Shown: positions 13,465 to 27,905 of the stretch, piece by piece | Layout of the letters: each line of letters starts with the position of its first letter | Numbering within the stretch: the first letter of the stretch is position 1 | Assembly: GCF_004027225.2 (NCBI RefSeq) | Contig: NC_044278.2 | Coordinates: 60,648,243 to 60,712,242, forward strand | Length of the DNA: 64,000 nucleotides | Origin: Strigops habroptila | Lineage: Eukaryota; Chordata; Aves; Psittaciformes; Psittacidae | Direction of reading: 5' to 3' | Translations under genes and position numbers: made by a program | Notes under the pieces: generated by a model | What the model was told of the DNA's origin: nothing | Databases searched by the model: none | Seen by the model: only the letters and a program-made list of their open reading frames with translations

Positions 13465-16400
13465 GACATTTGCCATAATAAATTTCAGCACATAGCTCAT
13501 TTATAAATTCTGTATTTTGACTGTTCACTGTACATTGTGTACAATTGCTTAGGAAAATTTATTTATTGGCATAAATCCTGTAGCTTTTTCCCCAATAAAT
13601 ACTACACTATGAAAAATAAAATATCAGTTTTCTAGCTACTGCTTGACTTTTAGCCAATTAGATTCACACCATTCTCCATGGACTGCAGAAATTTGTCTGA
13701 ATCTCTTGGCTTGCTCATCTTTCCTCCAATCTAAAATCTTAAACTGAAAGTTGCCCCTGGCAGGCAGAGTCCAGTGTCTTATTGCCTCAAGTTATTCATT
13801 GATAGTAAAGAAAAAAAGAACGTGATCAGTGTTTGCATGTTAAAGGGAAGTCTGATTTGGTGATCACAGTTGGGGAAGGATAGACACTGTGATCCCACTG
13901 TTCCTTCTGGGTTCCTTAAGCTTGTTAAATTTTGAAGCCATCTTCTACTTAGTTATTTTAAGCACAGCCCATTCTAGGTCATAGTTTTAGGTAACATTCC
14001 TGTGGGATTGTATCCATGAAGTCCTTTGTTAGCAATTGTAAAAATACGAGGAAAGAGGGTTGCAGAATGCTGCCTTCTGGACGTGAAAATTTAGAGGGTT
14101 TTTGACAATTATTTCCTAGTAAGGACCCTCTGTTTTAAGAGTACTAGCTCTCCACAGACTTGCCACATTAAATACTGTGAAATTCTCTTTGAATATGGCA
14201 CAGAGGTGTGCAGTATAAATTTAATAGTCCAAACCAAGATACTAATTCAATAAAAACCACAGCAAGATTACCAGTTTGCAACATTTTGTACCCTGAGTTC
14301 TAAAATCTGTGTCAGTCACAGAGGATGAAAAAGAAGTATGAATTAAAGATTGTACCAGTGACTTGCAAATACACAGAAATGAAATTAAGATGAGCTCAGC
14401 ACAAATGGCTGATAAAATATCATACTCTACAAGTCCAAAGATCAGTTTTAAACACTCACTTAAAGGTCAACACCTCTTTAAACCTGCAAAAAGCACTTCA
14501 TGTGACAGCAAATTTTCTTGTGATGTACAGCAGAATTATACAAATATGTGATGCAACTTTATTTGTCTGGCTATTGAGACAGCTTGTCATGTTTACAGCT
14601 TAGTTGAAACTGAGGAGGGATTGGGAAGCACATCCTATTCCTGAGGGTAAAATGTAATTTTCTTATAAATAGGGAGTGAGGCTGGATAAAAATGTAATCT
14701 GACATTCTGAATACCATCATGACTTTGATACATAAGTGTTTAATGATGTCCTGAGGGAAGAATGTCACCTTCTATCTAGGGAATAGTAGTTCAGAAGATT
14801 TGGTGAAGGAAATGTCCTACAAAATATTTGTAGGAATGCAGCGGCTCTTCAGGACATACAACTGCTTTTGTAAAGTAGCATGTCTCTCAGTTCCCTCATT
14901 TATTTCACGAATAATGCAGACGTCACAATTCAAGGTTAGTATACAATAGGTTTGTGAGCTGTTAAATCTACATAGCACTACAGAAAAGATACTTAGGGAA
15001 CAGGAATCTGCTAGAATACATCTAAGCAGTGCTAAATAACTGCTGTGACAGTCCAGCTAAAATGGAAACAGCGACCCAGGTTCTCCTCTGAGAGGCACCA
15101 TTTTTCCTCAGTGCCTCCACAGAAGTCATCGTAAAGTTATTCCACATGACTACTGATAAAAATGAAAGATGTGTAAGAGGATTCATAATACTTGCCTTGC
15201 TTTTTCTATTCTCATTTTCTTCAAAATCAACCGTTAAGTTAAGAAGGTGTCACATGTACGAAGTGTTACAAAAGCAATTGGGTTGTTTATTTTGTTCCAT
15301 ACGTTATAATCAGCAATATGGGTGTGAGATGGCCAGGTCTGCTTGCTAGGGTCGTGACCTCACGTGTGATGAATGTGAGTCAGTAGTAATCTGGATATTT
15401 TGCACTGGAAGTGGCCCATAATTATAATATGAATATATGTTGATTATTTTGAGGCCTTGCTGTGTCAGGAAGTCAGCCTTCAGTGCATCTATAATGATGT
15501 TACATTTTGGAGGAGCAGTGCACTCCTCCAGCAAACTGTCTTTGCCGTGGCTTAGCTCCCATCATGGATTGACCTCAGTGAGAATAACACAGATCCCTCG
15601 CAGCCAAGCTAAGCTGCAAAACATCCTCCAGGAGATGGCCAATAAAGAGCTGCACCTGGGAGTCGGTACTCAGCTCCCTGTCTCAGATGAGTATGAGTGG
15701 AAAGTAAACTCCCCCCAACACGTAGCATGATGTGCGCTCTGCACCAGCCATTTTGATCTACAGACCTGTTCTCATTGCGCTGCTCTACATGCTGGTGGAG
15801 AAGTAGCAGGGCACTCAGCAGGTTATCAAATGCACGTGTGTTTTGAAGTGATAACTTATCAGGGCTCAAGCAGTTATTCACTCTTCCACCTATCACTAAA
15901 TCACCCCTGGCTTCAGGTTTTCATTAACCAATCTGACTTTCTTCCTCAAACAGTGGGTGTGTAGAAAGGAATACCCATGACACTATCTGGAAATAAAGAG
16001 TACAAGTACTTATAAATGGAAGTATTCAGTACTCTTTCTACCAGAGGCTACAAGAGAAGAGCAAAATTGTCACGTCCTTTTACTCATTCTAAGGTTTGCA
16101 GGCTTTGGTGTGCAAATACAGGGGCGGAAAAGAATAGGAAGCAGATGTACCCAGAAGGTACTGGAGTTTCTTGGGAGACTGGAAAAGGATAATGTAGCAG
16201 ACTTTTTTAGAAGAAAAAAACATAAGAGAAACAATCAAATGGAAGCTAATAAATATTACTACTGGGAGAGTTCTTTCTTTTGAAATTAATTGTTAGAAAA
16301 TGCTAAGTTGAAAAGATTATTGTAGGGCTAAGGTTTCCACATGGAATGTTTAAGAATGCTAGCAGAAAAGGTGAAACACAATACTCTGTTTTCAATAAGC

Positions 16401-19342
16401 GAACTCCACATCAAAATATTTGAGTTTACTGAGTAGAACAGAAACCACATTATGGTATCACGCTGCCACAGCGCCTCTGGGAAATTGTGCTTAGAAGGCT
16501 GGCTTCTCGGCAAGCTTAACTCTGGACTTCATGTCATGCTTTCTTCTCTCCTCTCTGACGGTACAGGATGGGAAGTGTAGGTAAATCAGGAAGCAATCTG
16601 CAGGAATGTGAAAATGAAGAATTCCATGTCTAAGCTTTGCTTTCACAAAGCTTACCATGTTTTCTTTTCTGAGAGTGTCATACCATTGTTAGTACGAGAA
16701 AAATTGTAACCATTTAAGTTTAAAATGTTGGCTAACATTCAAATTGTATTTAATTTTCATTGTCACAATTTCCGAAATTGCAATCCTAAATTTCAGTCAA
16801 GACTAATCATGAACGTATGGCAAAGCACCCTATGAAAACATTTTGTACTGTCAAAACAAGACTCTGACAGCCTCAGATTACATTTGTCCATAGCAGATCT
16901 GGCATGAGCAGTGGCAACAAAGCGTACCATGCTTGCTTTTCTTTGCTGTCATTCTGGAGGGTGACAGCTGTGAAAGGCAGTCCAAGCTTATTTCTTAGCC
17001 CTTAAGACATCAAATTCTGAAAAGGAAGATGGTGCAGACCCCCTTCTGCAAAGCAGTGTTAGGAACACTCTTACATGTTTCACACTTGCCAGTGAAGAAT
17101 TACAGAAGTGGCAACCTCTAGCTGTTTAGGTGCAAGCTATTGACTTTAGTTGGTACAAGCTAATGAACTAATCCAGTCCCACAAAGCATAATTGAAGTGT
17201 CCTGGAAACCACAGCACAGAAGCTAGAACACATCAGCAGTACCAAAAGGGGTGAAAGGGTGGGTTGTGATAATAAAATACTACGAAAAACATCATCCTGA
17301 GGTTGTGCTATTGCAGTTGATGAATACTTTCTAACTTTAGCCTGTAACTCATTTCCCCCAATTTAAATATGGAAAAATAACATTGAAACAAGATTAAGAC
17401 CTATAACACTCTTAGTTACTATGGTGGGAACATCACAGGTTCATCAAGCACAGTCTTTTGTGTTCAGTTTGGGTGAAATGTGCTAAACTAGGCTCTTCTG
17501 AATGACAGGAAGAGAAACACTGAATATCCAGCTACTGCCCAAGACACAGTTCAGTGAAAAACAGCATGTGAGCATGTAATTAAAGATTCATAGTGGTTCA
17601 TGTGTAGAAGGGGCCATAAGGACACTTTAAAGATTTCTTAAGTGTGCAGCTTTGCAACTTGCACATTTTTAATATGGATCCTTTTTTTTTTTTTTTTTTA
17701 AATCATCTTGAATATCAGCACAGTAGCAGAGAAAGAAAATGAGCAAATGCTGCTCCTGACGAGACTGTCCATCTGGCATAGTTTTTCCATGTAACAGTGT
17801 TAGGAAATGTCAGCTGTCACTTGCAAGTGAACGTGTGCAGGTTCAGCTGCCTAAATTTATCATGGAGGGTGACAGACCTAGAGAAAATAATCCAAGGCTT
17901 CATTTCCAACAGCTGCCACAGCTTCGGATGCAGCATTTATCCTCTATGTGACTGACTTGTCATCCAAAGCATAGTTAGGCAGCTGCTAAATTTTAGCCAG
18001 CTCCACTGTTATGGTATAGCTTTCCACAGCCAGCTGGGCAGCTCCCCTTTTTACCCGTGGGTCACTTCTATAAGGGCAGTCTTGCACCCCAGCAGGAAGC
18101 AATGCATTTTGGCCTGACCTGGCCAGTAAGCCTCACAAGAACCAGACATTTACAGTGCACATCCAGTGCCATATCCTTGTTTTTCTCTGCTTCTGAGCAG
18201 GTGAATCCAGTTTGTGGTGGTGGGAGAAACCCTCTGACCTCCTGGGACAGGGAATGAGAGGGCTGGGGGAAGCAGCCATACAAAGCTGCTACTCTCTCAC
18301 ATCTCTGTTTGCAACATACACTGGGGTCCAGCAGCAATATTGAGGCACACCAAGACTGCCCCACTCTAGCGGAGCAGCCACTGGTGTGAGCATGGGCTTT
18401 GCTGTGCATCGGGGAGTCTTCCTGGTCCTGGGGCTGCCTCTGGGATGTAACCCCATCCTATGCTTCAGTTCCTGGGGGATGATCATCCTCCTCAGTGCAT
18501 CTCTCATCTTTCTCATCTCTTCTGACAGCTGGGAATGGCAAGCCTGAGCTTTGTTTTCCTGGAGGGCTGCTCTAATGCAGAAGAGGCTGCTTGCTGGGAC
18601 CAGCTCACATGCCCTGCACAGCACAGGGCTGAGCTACGGGAGGGCTGCCCAGCCTGGCCTAAATCCAGGCAGCCTCTACACCACTAGAGTAGGGGCTTGC
18701 AGGACTGCCTCAGTTCGTACCATGGCACTGCCAAGCTTACCAGTATAGCTAGTGAGGGTTCTGCTGGCAGGCAGGGTGAGCTGTCATTCTGGGAGGAGGC
18801 AGGCAGAGATGCCAGAAGCCAGCCATCACACTAGTTCACGGGTTGAAGATGCAGCGCATGCTGACGTAAAGCCAATTGGATTTGTATTTAGTAAGTCGAT
18901 AAACAGGAAAAAAATGGACACAAACCAGCCACTTTGCAGAGGACTCCATGTCTATTTAAACATAATGCATGAATGAACAGCTGCAAGTTTCGTTCAAAAC
19001 CTTAACCACAAGAAGCCTGGGACCAAGGCCTGAAGAAATTAAGCACATAAGCATGAAGAAAATGAACAAAAGAAAAGAGATATCCACCTCAGAATATGTT
19101 TTATTACTACTTTAAATTAAAAGCTGCAACCCCATGGGGATACTAATATCTGTCCTCATTCTGAAAATAGCTTCCTTGTTGAGTCCATAGATAAATCTAA
19201 TAGCAAATTCAACAGCATTATAATTCCGGTATTCCATGGCATCAGTAAGAATTTATTGCAGTATTTGACAGAATTTCTGCCGCTGAGGGCAATTGCACCT
19301 TCATTGCAGGCATTTATTGAATGACATCCTGCTTTGCTTAAT
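13465..19342. other. Unique DNA, no gene seen
   Basis: Mostly AT-rich. A less AT-rich patch at about 18,050-18,760 has overlapping open frames on both strands without recognisable domains. Confidence 0.55.
17682..17699. repeat. Poly-T tract, 18 bp
   Basis: Uninterrupted T run, no recognised flanking element. Confidence 0.9.
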
Positions 19343-20092
19343 GGCTGAACAGCCCCAACTTTCTCAGCCTGTCTTCATATGGGAGGTGCTCCAGCCCTCT
19401 TATCATCCTCGTGGCCCTCCTCTGGACTTGTTCCAACACCTCCATGTCCTTCTTATGTTGAGGACACCAGAACTATACACAGTACTCCAAGTGGGGTCTC
19501 ACGAGAGCAGAGTAGAGGGGCAGGATCACCTCCTTCGACCTGCTGGTCACGCTTCTTTTGATGCAGCCCAAGATACGGTTGGCTTTCTGGGCTGCAAGCG
19601 CACACTGAAGCCAGCTCATGTTCAGTTTTTCAACAACCAACACCCCCAAGCCCTTCTCCACAGGGCTGCTCTGAATCTCTTCTCTGCCCAACCTGTAGCT
19701 GTGCCTGGGATTGCCCCAACCCAGGTGTAGGACTTGCACTTGGCTTGGTTGAACTTCATGAGGTTGGCATTGGCCCACCTCACGAGCGTGTCAAGGTCCC
19801 TCTGGATGGCATCCCTTCCCTCCAGTGTATCAACTGAACCACACAGCTTAGTGTCATCGGCAAACTTGCTGAGGGTGCACTCAATCCCACTGTCCATGTT
19901 GCCAACAAAGATGTTGAACAGGATCCCAACACTGACCCCTGAGGGACACTGCTCATTACCAGTCTCCAACTGGACATTGAGCCATTGACTACAATTCTTT
20001 TGTGCGGCCATCCAGCCAATTCTTTATCCACTGAGTGGTCCATCCATCAAATTGATGTCTCTCCAATTTAGAGTCAAGGATGTTGTGCAGGA
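19343..20092 (-). mobile_element. CR1 LINE internal fragment (RT region), truncated at both ends
   Basis: On the minus strand this matches the 61.03-61.79 kb part of the long CR1 almost base for base by eye, including the [20 protein letters not shown] and [22 protein letters not shown] segments. The frame is broken near 19,735 (FADD segment and [12 protein letters not shown] segment in different frames) and again near 19,950. It stops abruptly at the GGCTGAACAGCCCC sequence and has no 3' untranslated region or octamer tail. That is atypical for CR1, where the 3' end is normally kept. Confidence 0.88.
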
Positions 20093-23000
20093 AACAACAT
20101 CACCTAAATGTACATGTTAATCATATCATAGAAATACTTGAGCAAAAAGGGTATTCCCACAAGAAGGCTCCTTGCTGCACAGGTACAATGGAAGTAGCTG
20201 GCATATTTTTGGAACTGAGCTTTTAATTGCAGATAATCTGTTTCATATGGCTTTAAGATTAGGGATCAATTTGAAACTCCTGGGAAATGCAAAGTGCTAA
20301 TGGAATAAATTCATGTTTCGCTATTTCAACCAGAGCAGGCTAAAAAGCAGAATCTGGTATGGAAACTTGGGATTGTAGCATAGGAGCTCTGTAAGCCTGT
20401 TATTTCTTTAGCTGCAGCTGATTTTTCTTCAGAAATAAAACATATGGATATCCCAGAGCAGTGCTGCAGAGCAGCAAAAGCCTGTAACATGGAAAAGTTT
20501 CCAGTTCTGGATGCATCTGATAGTGGAATAACAAATATTAAACAAGAATGAAATCTTGGAATGTTAAATAAATGTCTACTGCGTAAAAATACAAAAACCA
20601 AGCAGAGATGCCAGCACTTTGAAGTCCCTACCGTGTCAGACAGCATTCTTAACTTGGATGATGGTCGACTACGCATTATTTCAATTAGAGCTGCTTAGGA
20701 GTTTTCTATTTGAACAGTTTTCTGGAAGAAAAGTAAAATTTACCTTGGGGGATTTTCTATTTGTAGTTTGAAAACAACAGGAACCATATTAATTTTACAA
20801 CTGGAAAGAAGCTTCTCCTTCTTAGATGTCATACACTTTTTACTAAAAACTAGTAAAATCAGTAAATTGCAAGGGTATTTTTGCTAAAATCTTCTACAAA
20901 AATTAGAAAAACATTTCCAATCGTACAGCTCACAAACCCCCAAAGTTTCAGTTCAGAGCTGAACCATGCTTTTTAAATGCATAGACTTTAATGGGAAGAA
21001 TTCTCATTTTTCCAGAAGCTCTAGACAGAACAGAGCATTGTCAAAACTGCTGAGTAGCAAAGCAATTCTCACACCAGCCCTAAATCTGCAGACTTCATGG
21101 GTGCTACCACCTCTAAACTCCTCCTGATACTTCTGTGGTGCTGCAGGATGCAGAGAATTATCTTGCCATTTAAATGTGTGAGAAAGAAAGCCAAAGATTT
21201 CAAAGCTTTTTTAAAAAAACCCTGGGTGCTACTTACAGTAATTTGAAAAGTACATCTTCCTGTTTAAAGATTTTTAATGTAGTGAAAGTGATTGAATATA
21301 CTTATCAGCCTTGTCTGCAGTGAAAAAGTATGCACTGAGCCAAACATGGTTGCTTAGTCAGCTCTTCCAAATAATTAGAAACCAGGAAGCTGACTTTTGG
21401 TTTAATTTGATTTAATAGGCTTTAATTAATTGACTCACACTCACCTTGATATAAGTCAAAAGTACCTTCACAACTATCAGGTGGATATTAGTACAGACCA
21501 CCAGTAAGAGCTCTGCAAGGCTGGTGGCTGAAACTACTGCAGAATTAATATCTGTCTAACAAGCAAAAGGATATATGAGATCAAATCTAAAATGAGGACA
21601 AAACAGTTGTAGAGGAAAATCAACAAGAATAATCAGTTGTCTAACAAAAGAGGTAAGGACTTGAAAATATTAGACTGCAGAGGAGTTACTGGACATATGG
21701 GATGAGGCTCACCTTAGTTCATGAGAGGCATCTGCTGTGCTGATGAGCTTACCTGAGCATATTCCCTGGGATAAATAGAGAGAAATAGGCTTTTCTGGAA
21801 CATAATTCTTCTATTGCAGATATATCTAAGACTGAAATAAATAATTACCTACAACTACATCTCTAACTACTGCTTTTATTGTAGATGTCTAAAGTGAATG
21901 AGATAGATACACCTTATCATGGGTATTCACATTAGAGTAATGGTGGTTTACAGAAGTAACAGAAAACACTTTATATTCAAATACTACAGATAGTACTAGG
22001 CTATTTATCAGTACAGGAGTTTCTCAAGATACTTTGCTGAGCTTGGCAGGATTACTTGTAAGATATTTTCTTAGACTTCCCTGTGAAAGTTTTCCTCAAA
22101 TGAGGTGTGCCACCATATTTGGGTACTCTCATGTAGATCATCATGTTGATAACCCCAAACTTCCTAAAGTGATGTTTTTTAGGTGCTGTGAGCAACGTAG
22201 CCAGAGTAGGGGACACCACAGGGAAAGCTGAGCATAAATAGCCTATACGTTTATGTTCAATCATCTGAGCCCCATGTGGTTCCAGCTACGCTATAAAGCA
22301 ACCAAGAAAAAATATACTTGAAGGAGAAGCAAAGGACACAAATAGCCCTTAGAATATGTGCTCCTCATGCAGCATTTACAAGTGAGTTAGCATGTGTTTT
22401 TCTTTATTTCAGCTGAACATAGATCCCTTAGGGTATGAGCATCCAGATGAATTGCAAAGTATGACTTGTCTGATGTTTGACAAGAATTTAAGAATGCTTT
22501 ATAGGATTTTACTTTCTATTTTAAGTCTCTGGAATTGTCTCTACAAGTTATTTTTCATTCTGCTCTCTCTCATTGTGGTCTCTCTTCTACGTGCTCCTCT
22601 TAATTTAGTATCAGAAAGCAAAACTTCACAGAAAGTGAACAGCAACAGGTGATACCAATGAATGATCTTACCTTTAATGAGACTTCATACACTGACTTTG
22701 CTCTGACAGATGACAAAGTCTGAATATCCATTAGCTTCTGACTGCCCTAATGAACTTACCCATGAAGAGAGGACTGGAAAGAAAAGTAAATAATGAAAAA
22801 AATAGAGTGAAAAGGAAAGAAGAGAAGGTATGATTAAAAAAAAAAAAAAAGGTAAAATATTTACAAATTATTCTTGACTTTATTCTGAATTATTGTTGGC
22901 TGAAAATTTCCTTTTTTGCCTATGCCATTTTGTACTTTTTGTGGCTTCCTGCATGTTTGTCCAAAGTTCTGCAAAAGGAAATCTCATGTGATAGAGCTCC

Positions 23001-26000
23001 AAGAAGCTTCTCAAATTATTAATAATTCTCAAATTATTTATTGAGTTTCCTTAATAAAGCCTACCTAAAGCTCCAGCCTCACCCAGCTCCCTCTTAACTG
23101 GGGTTGTGTTGCTAGCATAAGATCCTGAATAATGACCGATTCATGTTTGTGTCAGACTCTGCAATCTGTCTCAACTGAGTTCATGGCTTTGTTTATCGCT
23201 GCTCAAAACCAAATCAATATGCAGCTTACAGCTGTTGGATAACAAGATATGCACTATGACCTTCCTCTCTCTTTCCCTGACTCCAGCCTTTTATAACTCT
23301 CATAAAAAGGGCTTTCAAACAATCTCTGCTCCAGCCACTATTTGCTATGTTCTCAAATGTACATGGTCCTGTTAGAGCCTACAAGCTACGGTTTCATGAG
23401 TCCTGTGTACTTTTCTACTAAGGAAAAACATTTTTTTCTCTGTTCCTTTCTCTCCTTCTGCAGGCAGACAAAAACCTGAATATTTCAGTTTTTCAGCTTA
23501 TGCAATGTCATATCCACAAATGCTCTTCTACAATGCTTCATTGTTGGAAAAAGACAAAAACTGCAAAACCTGACCACAAATGACGCTAGTTCAAAGAAGT
23601 CAGGACTGTTTTTCTGTATTTCTGACTTTTCTCACTTTTTCTACTATACTAGAATGGTATGTTTAGTGGAGTTGCAACTTTTAGTGTTGCATTTGCATGT
23701 TAATTAAGTTGTCTTGAAGGAAGCTACCAAATAGTCTAAACGGAGACAGCTAATTGAAAAAATACACTCGATTTCATATATGTGTATTCAAATGAGAGAA
23801 AGAGACAAGACATCATACAGAAAGAAGGTTTTTCGTGAAAACAGCTGACAATCGGATGAGGACTTGCTGTGAATTTGAGGCATCAAACCCCTGCTGTCGG
23901 TATGCTCATGGACAGACCCTGCCCTCCGAAGGGCCACCACACAGCTCAGTGCGAAGCAGGGAACTTAGTAATAACATTGAGAGCCTAGGTCTGCTCTCTG
24001 AGATGGCAATATTCCAACTTATATCAGTGACAAGGCAAACTGGAACCTGACAGATTTATTTATATGGGTTAGTAAAGACTTCTTGTGTGATAACTTTCCC
24101 ACACGAACAGCTTTGGAGATAGCTGCCAAATGAAAATTGAATGCCATGATAGCATGTTTATTTATGCATCTGTTATCTCTGCTCTTATTTACATGATCCT
24201 GGTAAAATTTTATGTGTTCTACAGTGCAGACACATTTTTATTGCACGTTTGAAGCATTAAGTTCATATTGATGGAGTTTAGTGGTAAAAAAGCCTTCTGT
24301 TCAGCCTTTTTGAACAGAATATGTGTGTTAACACGTTTCCCATGGAGACGAGAGTTCACAAAACTTCAGAGGCTCCGGGTGCTCTTCTAGCCTCATTTCA
24401 GACATCACTTTCATAAAATTCCATTCTGAGTCCCACCCATCTCTGCTGCCACATTCCACCTCCGGATGGTGCCAGGACGACAAATGGGAGTAAGATATCA
24501 AAGCTATCATGTCAATAATGCAAACCATTTATGATGAAAATCTAAAAACTCCTTGAAAGATGTTATGTCAAAAAAACATGTCAGAAACTGATCTGATTAG
24601 TGCCAGCTGAAAGATGTATTAGGTTAGGCATAGCAATCCACAAAGTTATCTATACTGCTCTTGGGTTCTAGCAGTTCAATCTTCGTCCTAAACAGTTTGT
24701 GCATTTACTTACTGCAGTTGGCACTAGAAGTAGTCCATGATAAGATCCACATAGATATCCTTTAAATACCCATAGTTTATATAGTCTAGGAAAGCAAAGG
24801 TTGAGGAAGAATACAGTTGCTTTCTTAAATACTTCAGTGGGGTAGGTAATATGGGAAAAATAAATATTTATGTAAAAGAGGAAAGCTGGCATAAGATCAG
24901 ATGCCTATGAAGCAGTGGGTTTCTATTCTAGCCTTTTGAAAGGGGCAAACCAATCAGTTTGAAGATACAATTATACCACATTATGAGAGAGGCTAAATAA
25001 TAAAATAATAGGTTTTCTGAGGAAAGCATGAAATGGACTTAACAACCTAATAGGTTCCTTCCAGAGTGATGTTTTTAGATGGTTCTGGTGCTGGTAATTA
25101 ATTTTGTCTGTCTCTCTAGCACTACTTGTCATCTTGTGCCTAAAGGGTTTCCCACAGTTTAGTGGGAAAATATGAGTCAATTAAGAGAGGCTTATTTTAG
25201 ACAAATTAAATTAATAGCAGTATTGCACTGGTTAAGAAAACTATCCTTTTGGCTACCGCACAGAAAAGAAAGAAAAAATATCTACAGTCTATCAGATTTT
25301 CAAAGTTGCATGTTCTTTTTCTTGTGTCTCAAAACAAAAAGGAATATGTTTAGCATATATTATTCCAACAAGTAGCAATGAGGCTGACTATTTAGATTAA
25401 AATAAACTCTAAATGTAAAGACCAAACAGGGCTCCTAAACAGAAGTTTGCCTCTTCCACGTACAAACATGGAAAATCCCAAGACTTAGCTTATGGATAAA
25501 ACTGGCTGCTGAAGCGTAGCATGCATCAGATGACCAGTTCCTATACAGATTGTAACCCATACAGATCTCCTTCCTGATTTGGGAATTTTCCATAATTTTT
25601 CAGGATGAAAGAGTTTGTAACGTGTGTTTTTGTTGTATTTTTAAAGGCTGTAAATGGTGCTCATGCTGGGCTAGCTCCAGCAGAATTCAGGTGTGAAGTC
25701 CCTGTCCAGGACCTGTTTTGCACACACACAGGGGCAGAGCAGAGCTGGGTGGTGGAAGTGGCTGAGCCCAGGGATGGATGAGGACTCCCATCCTCTCCAC
25801 ATTTCACATGCCTGGATCAGGGCTGGGAGCAAGCACATTTGGCTTTGTGTTAGCATGAGAAGAGTCCTGCAGAATGAAACAGCTGGATTTGAGTATCTCA
25901 TATTCAGACCACTTGCATTTTTGGGGGGCTACTGTGGACCAGGTATGCTAGGTGTGCTCTGGCTGTGTGTCTTTTGGCTTCATGTCATCTGCAAGAGTTC

Positions 26001-27813
26001 ATTTTGAGAGATACATTTGCAATGCAAACTGAAGAGGATTTAAATGGTGATGATAGAGATTATTTCCTCAAAAAGCACACCCCTGATGTGAAATGAAACA
26101 CAAACGCAGACCTCCTGCAGGTTGGTACCTATTGCATTGTCATTTGAGGGAACTGAGGAATGTTTATAAAGTTCTCTTTTCAAACTCAGAAAAGAGAAAG
26201 TGTTGGTATTCCATTTCTCTTTGCCCCATATTCTGCCAGTTATCCATATTCTCAATGTTCATATTATGCCAGAGGTGTGGAGGTCTGCAAGCTGTAGCAC
26301 ATGTTTCTCTGGTATGCCTTGGAGTGAGCATCAAGCATATAGGAGGGCAGCTGGCAGGAGCTGCTTTTTCACAGTAGCAGGATGCTGCCAAATAGGCAAC
26401 ACTGTCAGCAAGGTGGGAAGCGACATGAAAGGAGGCCAGTGTGCCTCTGCCCAAAGCAGCAGCTACAGCTCATGCAAGAAAAGCTAGTGGTACAGAATGT
26501 AGGAAACATTTGCCCTTTTGCACCTGCTTCAGGCATGACCTCATTCAGCTTTAACATTCAATATTTAACAAAAAGGAACCACAGGGAAGAAGGTGGGAGA
26601 AGCTCCAGCTTAACAGAGCATTTGGAGTTGAGCCCTCCACCACCAAGGAGGCAGCAACTACCACACCATGCACCTCCACCTTCCAACTGAAGCTGTGTCT
26701 TTGCACTGAGGAGCATGGCACATGAAGAGAGGATGCTCAAAGGATGCATGCTTCATGGAGGAGGGTTTCAAGATCATGCTTTTGTTTTAAAAAACACTCC
26801 ATTCAATGTAAAAGGCAAAAATGCCCCCAAGGATGAATCCAGGAGTCCAAGGGTGGATCCAGCATGGATGAAGACTCCTCCAGCTGAGTTTGTTCGGATG
26901 GGAACCACTGTCTTATACTGAGGCAAATGGGATTTGTCTTCTATGTGAATGTCTCCGTTGCAGTGAGGAGTTAACAGACCTAACAAACTCAGTGATGGTA
27001 ACATGGTTATAATAATACTGCTGGTGTGAGAACTAGCTCAGGCATCTCTGCCCTGCTCTTCACTGCAATGTGTAAAGTGATTGCTAGCTTATGAGACACC
27101 AGCCAGTGCGAGCCACTCACCGTCTGACTGACACCATTCTGAGTGGATGCAAAAACAGCAACAAAACGGCTTGAGATAATTTCCATCAAACAGTGATTCC
27201 TAAGATTCCGTTTGGAAACCTTCTGGTTGTGGTGAATATGAAGCAAAGGTCTCCAATGCATTTGGATGTTGCAGCCAAAGTCCTGACAAGCCTTTCTTTG
27301 GATGGAAACCTTATTTTTTAAAGCATACTCGACTGCCTCCATCCAGTTCAATGTAAATTGTAGCACTGACTCCAACAGAGGCTTGGAGCAGCAAAGTGCT
27401 TCTGGAGGAGAACATAAATTGTTATAGATGATGCAAGCTCACCCTGCTCTGCTGACCAGCACCACTTTAAATTAGCAGAGAGAGTCACACAAAATCATCA
27501 AGAGTACATCTGACTGATTTATAGAAAATTCTTTTTAATAGAAATATATGACTGAAACATGTATTTGGGTTTAGTGCCCATTCTCGCTGTACAGCTAATG
27601 AAAGTACTGGGACTAAAGCTATATGCTGGGAGATGACAAAAGAAAATGCCAACTCCTGCTAATCAGATGGGATTAAGCAATCTGTGGTAGCTTTTTACCA
27701 GCTTTTATTTCCCAGCCACTTAACTGAGGCAGTATTCTTTCACTTTTTATTAAGAACTGAAGACATCTGACAGTCCTCTTGAGAAGACCAAGAGAAAGCA
27801 ACTATTATTAAAT
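20093..27813. other. AT-rich unique DNA, no gene seen
   Basis: No recognised element. Open frames at 25.7-27.4 kb are short and overlap on both strands, with no motif. Confidence 0.55.
22836..22850. repeat. Poly-A tract, 15 bp
   Basis: Uninterrupted A run at the end of a purine-rich stretch from about 22,770. Confidence 0.9.
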
Positions 27814-27905
27814 TATAGAATGGTTTGGGTTGGAAAGACCTTAATATCATCTAGTTCCAACCCCCCTGCCATGATCAGGAACACCTCCCACAAGACCAGG
27901 TTGCT
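27814..27905 (-). mobile_element. CR1 LINE 3' end fragment, short
   Basis: On the minus strand this is the last 90 bp or so of a CR1: the region just before CCTGGTCTTGTGGGAGGTG, then the GGTTGGAACTAGATGAT-like core and the start of the tail. It is 5'-truncated. Confidence 0.85.

Noticed and set aside
18057..18748. Overlapping 60-113-codon frames on both strands in a less AT-rich patch
   Set aside because: A short Glu/Arg-rich stretch on the minus strand vaguely recalls a coiled coil of LINE ORF1 proteins, but nothing supports it further.
27007..27375. 122-codon open frame on -
   Set aside because: No recognised motif, and no splice or conservation evidence is available.
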